DNA from: Typha latifolia
Taxonomy: Eukaryota; Streptophyta; Magnoliopsida; Poales; Typhaceae
Direction of reading: 5' to 3'
DNA: 64,000 nucleotides
Assembly (NCBI GenBank): GCA_019914945.1
Contig: CM034099.1
Coordinates: forward strand, 6,262,001-6,326,000
Translations under genes and position numbers: made by a program
Notes under the pieces: generated by a model
What the model saw: the letters and a program-made list of their open reading frames with translations, nothing else
Told to the model about the DNA's origin: nothing
Databases searched by the model: none
Shown here: positions 13,716 through 25,992 of the stretch, piece after piece
How positions within the stretch are numbered: the first letter of the stretch is position 1
How the letters are laid out: the number at the start of each line of letters is the position of its first letter

Positions 13716-13955
13716 CTGGCCTGCAGCTGCAAACTTGAAGTTGTTGCTAATGATCTTGTTACAGTTGGAGAAGATGATCTTGAATGCTTTCAGAATGATT
13801 CCAGTGGCATCTTGATCAAAGATGTGAACCCCATATTAGCCTTCTTATTATCTAATCCACCTCATTTTGAAATTAGGGACATTGAAGTCAGAGATATCAA
13901 CAGTGAGAATACTTCTTATCAGCTAAAGGAGGTAGTTTTCTGCAATAAAGGTTAA
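13716..13955 (+). pseudogene. Orphan coding-like exon, unknown family
   Basis: An 80-codon open frame on the plus strand follows a good acceptor (GGCCTGCAG) just upstream of the CRK start codon. It ends in TAA at 13953-13955. The translation looks compositionally like real protein: acidic, varied, with VGEDDLECFQND, then FLLSNPPHFEIRDIEVRD. I do not recognise the family. No upstream partner exon is visible, because the CRK gene lies on the opposite strand immediately to the left. It may be a captured exon, a retrogene tail or a chance ORF. Confidence 0.3.
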
Positions 13956-14659
13956 AGCATTGACAGCTATGTGAATAAAATCCTTATCTTAATTTCTTTG
14001 TGAATGGCTCTAAAGTAGATAAAAAAAATATCAGAGAGCTGTATAAAGTCATAGGGAGCAGTTTGGTCAAACTTGGGTGTCTGAAACTTGTTCAAATTGA
14101 AGACTGCAGACTAATGTGATTAATATTACAATAATAATAACTTGATAAGATTTCTAGAAGTTATGGTAAGTTGCTTATAATATGATTGCAAGCAAACTAT
14201 TTATTAGTTAAATTCAGTGTTAAAAGTAGAGATCATTCACAAGAACCATAACTCAAACAATTATCATTTTTATTACTCTTATGGACTTAAAAAAATATAG
14301 CAGGTGCAAGTCATGGATTTGAATTAGGAATAATAAGAAAGCAAGTAGTCATAACTACTTGGGAACTCCTGCCGACTTGAATTGATCATTAGTTTTCTTA
14401 TTCATTTATGAGAACATCTCTATAAAAATCTTTTGCTCTAATGCCATATAAACTCACTAGTGACTACTTAGTAACCTGAGCTAATTTTCAACTATGAATT
14501 AAAGCTTTCACATCATTTAGAGGTGGCTCTGTCCTCATGTCCTCCCTTGCGGCAAGAAGACATCAAATCTCATATTAAAGTGATGAAGACTCACCAAGAT
14601 AATACCAAATCAAATTCAGAAAGTCAGCACCAAAGTAATATTCTTTCTGTTTAGGGGCC

Positions 14660-15268
14660 CGACGGTGTAAACGGCGAAATATTAAAGTAGTTATTCTATC
14701 AATAACGGCGTGCAAATGCGAGATAGGTGAAAAAAAATTTAGTCATAAAAATAAGATGCAACGAGAACTGACTCAAAAATTTACGTGGTTCGATAATGTG
14801 TTTATGTCCACGAGCGGAATAATCTTCAATCTACTATGCAATTCACTAAATACAAAGAGTTTTCAATGCTAATATTACTCTAAATAATGGTGGCTCTTCT
14901 CTCCAAATTTTCTCTCATGCAAAATACCTACACAAAACCCTAAAACTCAAATATTGATATTTATAAGACCGACTCAAATCAGCTGAAAATCCCGCCTGAC
15001 ATTTGAACACCCACGAGTCCCGTTCAAATGCCAGCAGAATTCTAATTTGGAGCATAAGAGGGCATTTGAACGCTTGCAGAGTGCAAATCCTCTAGGAAAA
15101 ACATATTCGTGCATAGTGCAAAATTTCTCTGGACTTCACTCTTGAACGTCCCAAGGGCCCGTTCAAACGCCTTTAATGTGCAAAGCTTCTCAAGGCTTTG
15201 TGTTCGAACGCTCCAGCACAGGAAGTTTGAAAACTGCTAAAAATTGAGTTTGAGCCAAACTTCAACAA
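14660..15268 (-). mobile_element. Probable solo LTR or LTR fragment
   Basis: Read on the minus strand, the block begins TGTTGAAGTTTGGCTC at 15268. It carries a TATAAATA box at 14966-14959. It then has a segment like CGTGGACATAAACACATTATCGAACCACGT (about 14810-14780 region), a kind of sequence common in plant LTR-retrotransposon LTRs. Repeated TTGAACG/TTCAAA motifs fill its 5' half. I found no coding region, primer-binding site or target duplication, so the boundaries and superfamily are uncertain. Confidence 0.45.
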
Positions 15269-16841
15269 TGACATAGCTATAGACAGACATCAACTGTACT
15301 TCTTAAGAGCAGTTAACTTCATTAAGGTATCAGGATAAAATTGTTTTTCTTTTCCAATTTGATATATATATATATTTTTTCCATCCTTTCCATTCTGAAG
15401 AGGAAATTGTACAATTTATTACCCTTTAAGATTGAGATTATACATTCTGATACTACTTGTTGGTTGTCTTCTAATGTCTTAAATGTAAAGCAAGGTGCAT
15501 GAATGGGTCTAGAAGCACTCACTATCAAAGGGACCTTCCATTTAATAGTCATTCTCTCCTTATATCATACTAGTAACATGGACCCATTCCTTTTGTTTGT
15601 TACCATGTGTACCATTCATAGTGTTGCGATATCATACCCAAGTGTACATACCAGAGTCCATTATGATGGAAGGTAGTGACTCCATGCAGCAAAAATCTTG
15701 GCAACCATTCAATAAGGGGTCCTTTTTTTTCTTTATGAACTTTTCTTTTCCAGCCAACACCTTTGATGAGGTAGGCCATTTCGGAAGCCGCCATCCGGCC
15801 TGGTCCAGTTCATGAGCAGTTGAACCGTGGTTCGTGGCCGAGAGTGGCTGAGAGTAGACCTGAGCATTCTTTAGGTTCGGGTCGGGTCAAGCGGGTCAGA
15901 CTACTCATGCTCGGGTCGAGGTCGAGCTTAGAGTTGATAAATACCTATCATCTATTTATATCAAAGTAGTTAACACTAAGCTTCACTTGGCTCTTTGGAT
16001 AAATCCATTAATTAGATCTGGGCTCTTTCAGGTAATAATCAAATTGATGCAGTCAAGTTAAACAAATTTAGTTTTTATAGGCTTTTTTTCTATTTGCTAG
16101 TTCCTTGATAAGAGATTCTTAATCATAATTTTTTCATGTGATCAGTCTCAATCAAAACTTAACTCAAAAGGGTGCTGCTCCCTTTTGCTACACCCTCATA
16201 TTCCAAGAGGGTCTAATTAGACTGTCTTTCTATTGGACAAACCCACCTCTCCCTTTTGATGGTAGATGAATAACATGCCATTAAGCAGGCGAAGATATTG
16301 ATGTACATGAATTTGAGTAAATTCAAAATGTATGACACATAAGTAAGAACCTGAATAATGTTGAGGAAAATAAAGGTCCTTTTTGTTGTTGTTTTTGTGA
16401 AAATTTATGCATTTAAGAGTGGCTGAAACATGGATTACTTTGGCTTTCACAAGTTGGAATCATATAAAGTAGCACAAAACCTTTCTCTTGCACTATGACA
16501 GCAAAAACTTTAGCATTTATTACATGCACATGAAAGATAGCAGAATTGAAGGATCCCACTACAAACATCAAAAAGCTAAAAGATACCCCTCTTCCAATGA
16601 AACAGTCCTCAATGGAGCTCCATATTTGAACAGCAACCTCATGAAACACATGGCAAGCATATTATTACAAGAGATGAATGGGTGGCTATGCATTGCAATT
16701 CGTTTATTTGCCCACTAGCTTTTAATCATCTCACACAATAAAGAAGCACCTAAAAGATCTCCCTACCTTTGCCACTAGTAAAAGATGCCCATCTTTTTCT
16801 ATTCATTTGATTCATATGAGACAGTGAGGTACTTTACATAA

Positions 16842-17857
16842 CTAAGGCAGGAGAAGGATCCTTTCATCAAAGAGGCTGCTCCTAACCAAACTTGAGAGAG
16901 ATGAGGAGATGATGGGCAGCTCCTCAAGCTCATCAAAGAAGTCGTTCTCTTCAGACAGCTTGGGGGGTAGTGATGAGGCCACCCCGTGGGGGTAAGGGAG
17001 GGGACCCTCTTCATCAAAGAGGATGCTCAAATGATCATGGCTTTCTTGCACCACTGTCTCTTCCATTGCTGGATCTTGCTTGGTGATGTCCTCTATGCAC
17101 TTGCTTTCTTCTTCACTGCTGCTTTGGAGTGTTGGTGTGGTGGTGGTGGTGTTGTTGTTGTTGATGATGGTGGAGGAGAGATCAGGGCCTGGATGGTTGT
17201 GGTTTGAGGAGTAGGTGATGATGATTAGAGATGCATCAGTTCTGCACCTCTCTACTTGTTTCTTGGCTGGGCAGCCCTTGAAAGTGCTACATTTGTAGTA
17301 ACCCCTACAAGTAACAATTGAACTAGTTTAATCTGGCAATTATTAAGTACTAAATTCACTACCTAAAAAGAGACTAGAATATAATCCAGAGTAACATTAC
17401 AAAAAAAAATTTATAGCAAGCCACATAGAAAGCTGCAAAAATAAAAAAAATAAATAAATAAAAAACTCAAGAGAAGAATCTATTGTGAAAGGAATCAAGA
17501 GAAGATTCTCAAGGGAGTACTATACTACCTTGGATGAGGAGATCCTTTAATTGGTTTCTGCCCATATTTCCTCCAAGACCAAGAATCAGAAGGTGGGCCC
17601 TCACCCTTCTGCTTTCCACTACCTGCTTCAAATTTCACAGTGACCACTGATTTCGGAACCAGCTTTCTATGTAACATAACAGAGAAGAGAAGAGAAGAGA
17701 AGAGAGCAATCCAAGTTGTTAGATTATATTATCCTATATAATTTGCATATCAAAAGGAGCCAAAATGAATGAAAAAAAAAAGAGAGAACAAAGACCACCT
17801 TCTCTTAGAGGCTGGAGGATCAACCTTCGTATCATCTTTTGCAGAGACGCCACCCAT
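16842..17857 (-). CDS. Group IIe WRKY transcription factor
   Basis: Nuclear DNA-binding protein, 219 residues, that should bind W-box (TTGAC) promoters. Exons (minus strand): 17857-17799, 17666-17529, 17304-16842; GT-AG, in phase. The 17857 ATG is the first in-frame ATG after an upstream stop; a short uORF lies just before it. The WRKY domain has WRKYGQK at 51-57 and ligands C71, C77, H101, H103 (C-X5-C-X23-H-X-H). That pattern, together with QKPIKGSP, marks group IIe (WRKY22/27/29/65/69 relatives). A basic SKRRKLVPK stretch at 17-25 may be a nuclear signal. The C-terminal tail is rich in Asn/Thr/Ser, then acidic ([14 protein letters not shown]), like an activation region. Unusual residues: His64 where most IIe members have Tyr (PYPRG), and Cys86 in VERCRTD where Ser is usual. 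Confidence 0.93.
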
Positions 17858-19428
17858 CAGACCCCCCAACTTCGAGTGGCTTCTTCTCCTCTCGTTGTTC
17901 TTTTCCTCTTCCAATCTCCCCAACTATGCTTCTGTGACCATTCAATAAGCCAAAAGGAGAACATTAAAAAAGCTAAAAAGGATAGGACAAAGGAGAAGAG
18001 AGTTGAGGGTTGGGTGAAAGTGACATGGATATGAATCACTACCGAAAATAATTAAGGAGAGAGAGAAAGAGAGAGGGCATGGCCAGTTGCTCTCCTTTAC
18101 TCTCACTCATTTAATATAGAAGTAACAAGGAAAGGTCCAGCAGTTGAAAAGACTTGAATATTTTCTTACTGGGAGAAAGACAATATGCAAATTTTCCCAC
18201 AACTTCCCCTTCCAGGGTTGAAAGTTTGCCGCAAATGTGTAATCTTATTCGTATCTGCCCAATATCTTTTGGTATCTAGTGCATGGATCTTTGTACTCAT
18301 CTAGCTTTAATAAGCTCTGAATCATGTGGAAAAGAATAGCCTTTAATTGCCCCTCCAACGAAGTCCCCTTAAAGTAGGTTGAACTGGCCTAGATGCTTCA
18401 GATCGACCACAATGGCTAAACATATTCGTGTGAATTTAAGATGTTTGGAGTAGTTTTCTTATATACACCTTTGATTTGCTAAAGATCCATCAGTTCAGGC
18501 AAAATACGAGTATAATATCTTTATTGTTTTTATGGCTTCTGTTTAATACTATTGAGAAGATAAGAAGAAAATTCTGGAGGAGAAAACTGAACATAAGAAT
18601 AAAACTAATAGCATGTTTTTTTATTTGAAAATTTGACTAAATTTTAATCTTGTTTCCACAGGAGTATCAGGATTTAACTAGGCTTAAACCAACTTCTCTT
18701 TTAAAAGAATGACAGAGTAACTGAAAAATTTAGAGATTGAAGGCTGTTTTACAGTTGGAAGTCATACAAGAGTGGAAGTAACATGGAGTCAGCTAGAAGC
18801 ATTTACATTTATTGTGCAAACAGAAGGAGATGGAACTGAAAGAAAAGGGAAGATGACAGTCATTGCAGTTGAAGTGAAGCAGAAAAGGTAATTATTTTTT
18901 CTCGCTTTTGATGCCAGATCAAGTCAACTTGCTCTTTGATTAATGAGCCACAGTACTACTTAAATACGCATGATGAGAACTGTTCATGGATGTGTATGGA
19001 TAAGGAACTATTTATTGAACCATTGGAAAGTGGCAGATGAAGGCAAGTATGATCAGACATTGATAAGGTATAGAGTGAATAATCTGATCAGCTGTAAGAA
19101 ACAATATTCAAACCTGGGGGATCCAAACAGATTTAAATGGTCCATATCTTACAGAATGGTTGATATCTAGTATATAACATTCTTGTCTGAAATCCAGTAA
19201 ATGATGCTGGTCAGCAAACAATTCAACATCTGAATTTTCCCAAAATGAAGAAGAAAAATTAACATTGCAAATCAAATTGTAAAGCAATTTATATAACATA
19301 ACGAATTTATTTAATGCTAAACAATTTGACAGACAGGTCTAATTATGTATACCACTCCATATGTTGGAACAAACTTTTAGTCATTAAATTGGATGTGCCC
19401 AAACACAATTTACCTCTCATCATTTACT
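17858..19428. other. WRKY promoter and spacer
   Basis: Upstream DNA of the WRKY gene. A GA-rich tract lies at about 18055-18078 (AGAGAGAGAAAGAGAGAGGG), which commonly lies in plant 5' UTRs or core promoters. The rest, to the 3' end of the UBC32-like gene, is AT-rich; no supported gene is seen. Confidence 0.45.
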
Positions 19429-22400
19429 TTACAACCCATCCATGTAACCAGCTAGACCATTGGCTTTCAAGAACTTTTTCACTAAGAGGACCACAATAGC
19501 AAAAGTTAAGCCAATGGCAGCCCAAGTAAAGAAACGATCATTTGCAGGTTTCTGGACTCTAGCAGAAGAATTCTGTGGCTGCCCATCTGCTGTTGCCCTC
19601 CTTGACAAGGCAACTCCAGCACTAAAGCCAACTCTCAAGCGGCCGGCAGCTGCATCTACCTGTACCTCGTGAATATCTTCCATGACTCTCTGCTCCAATT
19701 CTGGGTTTATGTGGTCCTCATCGGCAGAACCAGTGTTGGAACTAGAAGTTTTTCCTGATTCTTCATTTGATTTGTCCTTCTGTTCTTCTGGGGCTGTGGT
19801 TGGAAGGAGTTGAGGCACTGGGGGTACTTTATTCAGCATGTATCCATGAATCTATGTAAAAAGAGTTGATGTAAATGGGATGAAAATATAATACTTATAT
19901 CAAACAATATTTCTGAAGTACAATAATCAAATTAAAAGGTATACCTCATCAATTAGTTTTTGACGTTCTGTGCTGCCATATCTCGGGGCTTCTTCACGTG
20001 ATTTGATGGCAAGTGCACGCCTTTCCTCTTTCTTGCAGTCTAGTGATCCCAACGCTCCACCTGGATTGGTGGGCATAAACGCAATCAACGCTACCAATGC
20101 TGTGCGGACTGAAAACAGAGTTTGGGTTAGCCACAGCAATAAATGTCGGCAGTTATCAACTGAAGAAGAAAGCATTCTCACATGGGAGTGGACAAAACTG
20201 AGAAAATTCATGTCCAAGTGCTAATTGCCATCAGTCACAACTTCCATGAATTTAATGACAAGCAAATTACATAGCAAAAGTATCACAAAATTCTACTCAT
20301 CTTCCCTAAGTTGAATGCTTAATCTTTATCTGCCACCAAATACTAGTATTCCTAAATACTCAGGCCAACAAGATATAAGCAAGATGCTACTGAAGAAACC
20401 TACATTTTTTCAAGGAAATTTATGGAAAGAATTTCTGCATCTTGCAGTAGAATATCACCAGGAAGGAGCTCTAAAAAAAATGATGGTTCAAAATTTTTTT
20501 GGCACAATTATTTCTGATCCTCAGTCCATAACACAAGGCTCCAGCCAATGAGGAGTCTGGAGAGACCTGATGTCCATTTAGCCCCACAATTAGTGAGGCT
20601 ATTTTAATGACACAGACAAAGACCATCAAGGCATCAAGTTTCTCAGTGCAAACACATTACTGCCACACTAAGTGAAAACTACTAGTATCAAACAAAACGC
20701 AAAATTGAAATGGAAACACCAATACACTGCAACAATTTAATGTTGGCTTTACCAGTCACATAATTATCAGATAACTAAAGCCTTCTTAAAGTTTCAGATA
20801 TCATAAATACAAAAGGGGAAGAAGAAGAGAGAAACACAATTAGTATCTAAAGAGGCAACTACGGGTATCTGTGTATGTGTTGTGTTGATAGAGGCCAAAA
20901 AGAAAAGAGAAAACCAAAGAGAGTCTACACGCACTTAAGTTGCACAATGAAATAAAATTGCTCAAGAGTAAATTCTTAGAGATTTCGGGAGCAAATGAGT
21001 CAGATTTAAAGAAGTACTAGAATCATCTACAATGGAAAGGAGAAATTATCTCTTTTCTAATACTTGCAATGGTATAAACAATAAATCAGATAAGATTCAA
21101 ATTCAATCTTTAAATTAAAAAAAATGAAATCGGAAAAAGAATAAGAACTTAATCTGGTTGGAAGTGATACCTTCTGATATTACAGTTTAAAGAAGAAAGA
21201 AATAATATAAAAACATACTAAATCTGGATAAAGCAAAAAGAGAAGTACAGTGGCCAGGATAAAATGACAATGAAAGCATTAGGTCTTGATATGACAGTCA
21301 TGTATACTGTATGGTACTAACCACTCCATGATGGTTGCCAATGTTCAGGATGATAATTTGAAATGCTTAGGCATATCTTCTTCTGTGTCTCAAAACGACC
21401 ATTTGGCTGTATGAAAACAAAAAAGAAGGAAAAACTGTTAACAATATAAGAAAATTAACAGTTTGCCAAAGCAAGTGAGTGGAAATTGAAAAGAACATAA
21501 CTGTGAGCATCATGAAGTCAGGGGGCTTAAATGGGTAATCCGCAGGCAACTGGATCCTCCCATGATAAATTCCTCCCTCAAATTCAGTGTCACCAGGTCC
21601 TCGGATAGCAAACTGCCAGTCGAATATATTATCCTAATAACAATAATAGAAAACAAAAGTCAAACATATATTTCATTTTGCATTCCCATAAGAAAATTAG
21701 AAGCATAAAACCATCTGAAAGAAAGGATTTCCAACATCTCTTATTAATTCCTTGAGCTTAAAAGAACATTGAAGTCTGACAATAAACCACTGTTTATTAA
21801 TACTTGATGACTTTCAAGTTTCAACATCAAAAGCTTTAAAATGCAATAGGTGTTACTTGGCATCAAGGAGGAGGAAATAGGAAAGGAATTCAAATTAAAA
21901 CGTGCAAAGTAGTTAGAGCTCTTTGAACTTGCTTTTCACCTTATGGTCCCTCCTCAAGTTCCTAAATTTCCCAAAGGGTACCTTTTTGCAATCTCAATCT
22001 TCAATCCGAATCGAATGAAAGCAATTAAGCAAAATATTATCACAAAAAATTACCATAATTGATCCTATCAAGTTAAACAAAAGAAAGAATAAAAAATCCA
22101 TCATGAGAGATCCAACATCATAAGAGAAACGAAATAGAGAAGATTAAAATGATAAAATTGCAATCTTTGAGATGCCTCCAAAAAGACCGATGCAGATCTA
22201 GCTACCAACAAAACATAGTATTATGCCTTCAACTCTTCGAGCTATGCATCAAGAAAGATCAATCCATCCGGAATACAAATTACTTTCTCCAAATAACGCT
22301 AAATTCCCACGGAAAGATGCATGAATTCGAAAGATCCTAACTTGTCAACTATCAAATTAAAAGAAGCAAAGTACCAAAAGAAAAAAAAGCAACGAGGCAT

Positions 22401-22759
22401 TTAGGATCGAAGCAATTGAAGTGTCAAACTTTAACAACACCTGGAAAAACACCGATCCGGATTAAATTTCTGCTATCAAAATTCAATCTCTAGGATAGAT
22501 TTATCCAGGACCGATCCTGGATAATTATGCAACCAAAACTCAATCTTCACAGGGGAACCGAACAATTGAAAGCCCTTGCAGACGACAGGAGAAGAATCGA
22601 ACCCAAAGGATCGGGGCTCGGGATAGGGTTAGGAATTTCGGCAATTACCTCGAGCGGCAAGCTCATGAAGTCATCGGAGGGGTTGGACTGCATCTCCTTC
22701 ACCTCCTGCAGGATCCGCTTCACCGCCGGGTTCTTCCGGTTGTACCTATCCTCCGCCAT
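19429..22759 (-). CDS. UBC32: Ubiquitin-conjugating enzyme E2, UBC32/UBE2J type, tail-anchored
   Basis: E2 enzyme of the UBC6/UBE2J family, 304 residues, expected on the ER membrane in ER-associated degradation. Exons (minus strand): 22759-22649, 21633-21502, 21406-21322, 20108-19945, 19851-19429, GT-AG and in phase. The start, MAEDRYNRKN, is the conserved family N-terminus. The UBC fold includes PADYPFKPPDFMMLT and the active-site Cys93 in KKICLSISNYHPEHW. As in other UBE2J proteins, TPNGRF replaces the classic HPN motif. A long Ser/acidic linker follows. Residues 271-292 form a C-terminal transmembrane anchor (WAAIGLTFAIVVLLV) with a short lumenal tail. Arabidopsis UBC32 modulates ERAD and drought/salt brassinosteroid responses; UBC33 and UBC34 are close paralogs, so the symbol denotes the type. 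It is head-to-head with the TENA gene. Confidence 0.94.
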
Positions 22760-23846
22760 GTCTCCCCCGCCCCCCCTCCGGTGCAAGTTAGCACCAGCCG
22801 GCCTGGAATTGCAGAGAGAAAGATAGAGAAATTTCGAGCGGAGATGAGAGAAAAGGGGGAAAAAAGAATGGAGAAGAGGGTTGACGACGACGACAACGAC
22901 GACGAGTTAATAAAAGCGCGTGAGAGAGAGTATGCAACGAGTAATGAATGCTATGCTTACTAACACCTATAAGCAAGATGGCGTGGCATCATCCTTACCG
23001 TTGATGGTTTCTTTCTCCGTCTATAACCCTCACTGTCAATGGTCACGATGATGCCACGGCATCTTTTAGGGTGTTTTCAAGCATGTATTTGGAAATGGTT
23101 TTTGACGTCCTTCATGTTGTAATTGTCCGACGTGGACGACTATTATTGGGAGTCAATTTAGATAGTCGTAGCTCATAAACATAGCAACTAAATTTGATTA
23201 TAATCTAAATAAACTCATTTATAACATAAATAACTTATATAAATTTGAATAACTTATGCCACCTTATAATTCATTTATAATTCATATAATCTATTTAACA
23301 AACAAGTTATATTCATATTTAAAAATTCTGATCATGACCTAATCCGAACCCAGCTAACTTGACCTGCATGCCATCCCTAGCTTCATACTCCACACCTACG
23401 CCCAATCCTATTAGGAGCAGATTAGTTATACACAGAAATAAAGACATACAAATTAACCATTCTCAAAGCTTGTGGTTAATATATGTCTTATATCCGTGTA
23501 GAATTTAAACTCTTAGACTCTTATCCACTATTCAATATATAATTTTTAGAATTTCTTTGATTCTTATCATTGGTTAACTTATCTAAAGGCTGTAGCGGGA
23601 TTTTACTTATGTTTATGTCAACTCTGTCCTCATTTTGATATTTGATATCCTGTATATAGGAATACACCAGGTAAATACTGCCCAAATAGAGATTCTTGAT
23701 GTATTGTTATGTTTTCTTTTAGGGGGTAATATAATTTTTCTTTGTTTGTTTACAGAAATTTTTTTTAAAAAAAATTATTGTTTTATATTCGTGCACTCGA
23801 ATCTTAATCTAACTCGGCTCAACCCCGACCGCAGACGAAGAGTTCG
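22760..23846. other. Shared upstream region of UBC32-like and TENA genes
   Basis: A 1.09-kb divergent spacer. 22790-22940 is purine-rich with GACGACGAC repeats and is probably the 5' UTR or proximal promoter of the minus-strand E2 gene. A copy of a dispersed AT-rich repeat sits at about 23155-23379 (separate entry). The last 150 bases before 23847 are AT-rich, then turn GC-rich at the TENA start. Confidence 0.5.
23155..23379 (-). repeat. Copy A of a dispersed AT-rich repeat
   Basis: On the minus strand it starts CTAGGGATGGCATGCAGG and carries TAGGTCATGAT. An AAATTTATATAAGTTATTTA core follows at about 23260-23230. The same core, order and spacing recur on the plus strand at 48507-48720. The terminus resembles hAT-like non-autonomous elements (AGGGGTGG or AGGGATGG ends), but no second terminus or target duplication was found. 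Confidence 0.55.
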
Positions 23847-25113
23847 ATGGAGGAGGAGCGAAGCGGCGGCGGAGCGACGGCGCCGACAGCCACGTGGCTA
23901 ATCAAGCACTTCTCGTTGTACAGTCGCGCGACACGTCACCCTTTCATCCTTGGCATCTGCGACGGGACCGTCGACTTCTCTTCCTTCAAGCGGTGGCTCG
24001 TAAGACATCCGAGCTCTTCCTCCTCACAAAGAAGTCCAGTTTTTCCCATTAATTTGTCTAGAAGTTCGTATCTTGTTTTAGTGTTTGGCTTGCATCTAAT
24101 ATTTGGGTCCCGTTGATTCATTTTGTGGACTCATTTTAGGATTCAGCTTTGAGGAATTTAGTGGATGAGAGTAAAGCATTTGGATTTATAAAGTGGATAA
24201 ATAGTTGGGTTGTTAGAAGTAGTAATCACAATTAAATGCAATCGCAATCATGCAACCGTTTTTCCAAAGATGAGAAGGGTTGGAAGAATTTGGTAGATAC
24301 TTATGACAAAATGTGAGCTGGCTTCAATCATCTAGAAATAAGTATTAACTGAGAGACACTTGCTGCGAAGGGTAAAATTCAAAGATCACAAGCTCTTTGA
24401 TCTGGCATCAATCTTATGATATTGGGTATCTCATGATGGAGTAGGCTAGAGTAGAACTCCTGAGCAATCCTTTCAAAACATACTATAGCAATTAGTACAA
24501 TCTCTTTAGCTCTAAGCTGATAATTTGTAGTCAAATGGTGTACAGCTTGAATTGCACCCACTGTCATCGATTAGTTGCTTTTCATGATAAGTATCTTGTA
24601 TATACAACTAACATGCCTTCTAATTATCAACTTTGCTAGCAGGCTGTTACTGCTTCAGTACCCCATTATACTATCTAAGAAGCTTTTACGGCTGTCGCTC
24701 TAATCTGCTTATGAGAAGTTACCCTCTGTTTTATTTTTGTACTATTGCGTCATTTTATGCCTGCAAAACTACTCGCAGCTGCAACCGTGAGCGAAATATA
24801 GGCTGCAAAATCCTTTTTGTTACTGTTTATTGTGCTGCATCTCCAGACACAATGGACCCACAAGCATCTCGAGTTTGGAAAGAGCCACAAACCAACTGAG
24901 CAATATTGCCCAAAGCATACTGGCAAAATTGTTGTCTTCCTTAATGCTTACCTTCCCTACCAGTGCTATTCTCCATGGTCCATACAGGTTGCTTGGCTGG
25001 CCACACAATGCTCCTACATGACTTCTCTTGACTGTTATTTGACTCACAAAATCTATCAGCTGGTTGGACCTACTCTGATGTGATTAAAGAAGCCCTTCAG
25101 TATGTAATTTGAT

Positions 25114-25163
<50 letters not shown>

Positions 25164-25992
25164 GAACTAGCTAAGCAGTCTAAGTAGTCTGTTTGTGGAC
25201 AGATCATTCTGAACTAAAACCACTATTCCAGTTTCATTCTTCAAGCATCTTAGGGTTATAGTTAATAAGCTTGTTGGTTAATTGCAAACTGTACGTCATT
25301 CACTTCTGTCATTGAATTGCATGTATTGGTAAAGTGTGGTTATACTGTTATTTGAATTCCTACTAGTTTAGTTTTCTTACATGCTGACTGACAACACTCT
25401 TCTAGTTTTCCTTCTGATATTGAAGATGGGTAATCAGTCCATATGAAAAACACTGCAGGCTCAGGATTATATCTTTGTGAGGGAATTTGTTCCATTTGTA
25501 GCCAATGTTCTTCTAAAGGCTTGCAAACAATCAGATGATATCTCAGACATGGAGACGATCTTAGGTGGCATTGCTTCTTTGAGTGAGGAGATATCATGGT
25601 TTAAAAACGAGGCTTCCAAGTGGGATGTTCATCTAGCTAATGTTGCTCCCCTGAAGGAAAATATAGAGTATTGCAGGTTTCTTCAAAGCTTCGGTTCCCC
25701 AGAGATAGACTACACAGTGGCCATTACCGCATTTTGGGCAATTGAAACCGTGTACCAGAATAGCTTCTCTCTTTGCATCCAAAGTGATTCAAAGACTCCA
25801 ACGGAGCTCATGGAGACATGCCAGAGATGGGGTAATGCTGGATTTGAGCAGTATTGCAAGTCTCTGCAAAAAATTGCTGATCGACGTCTGGAGAAGGCAC
25901 CAAGCAATATCGTTGAGGATGCGCAAGAGGTCTTTGTTCGTGTTCTTGAACATGAAATCAATTTCTGGAACATGAGCTCTAGTGGTTGTTGA
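23847..25992 (+). CDS. TENA_E: TENA/THI-4 family protein (TENA_E type, thiamin salvage)
   Basis: Probable soluble hydrolase of thiamin-breakdown salvage, 228 residues. Exons 23847-23999 and 25459-25992, GT-AG, in phase, separated by a 1.46-kb intron with an (AT)n microsatellite. The translation aligns along its whole length with the plant At3g16990 type (also called seed maturation PM36 homologs): [65 protein letters not shown] and the C-terminal VLEHEINFW. In Arabidopsis, TENA_E converts formylaminopyrimidine or aminopyrimidine breakdown products back toward the thiamin pyrimidine HMP. The canonical active-site Cys of bacterial TenA is not evident in the matching region, as expected of the E type. 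I see no clear transit peptide, so it is probably cytosolic. It converges with CP12, 615 bp away. Confidence 0.93.
25117..25160. repeat. (AT)n microsatellite in TENA intron
   Basis: About 22 uninterrupted AT dinucleotides within the single intron of the TENA gene. Confidence 0.95.

Larger units (their letters stand above)
13675..16841. other. Intergenic region with orphan ORF and LTR-like remnant
   Basis: Spacer between the CRK and WRKY genes. It contains a coding-like plus-strand stretch at 13716-13955 and an LTR-like repeat at about 14660-15268, both described separately. A GGGTCG-rich patch lies at 15870-15925. Several 60-100-codon ORFs occur but none shows a recognisable domain. The WRKY 3' UTR should extend below 16842. 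Confidence 0.5.

Noticed and set aside
15870..15925. GGGTCG-rich patch that could be a transposon end
   Set aside because: Short, without a partner terminus or second copy in the window.
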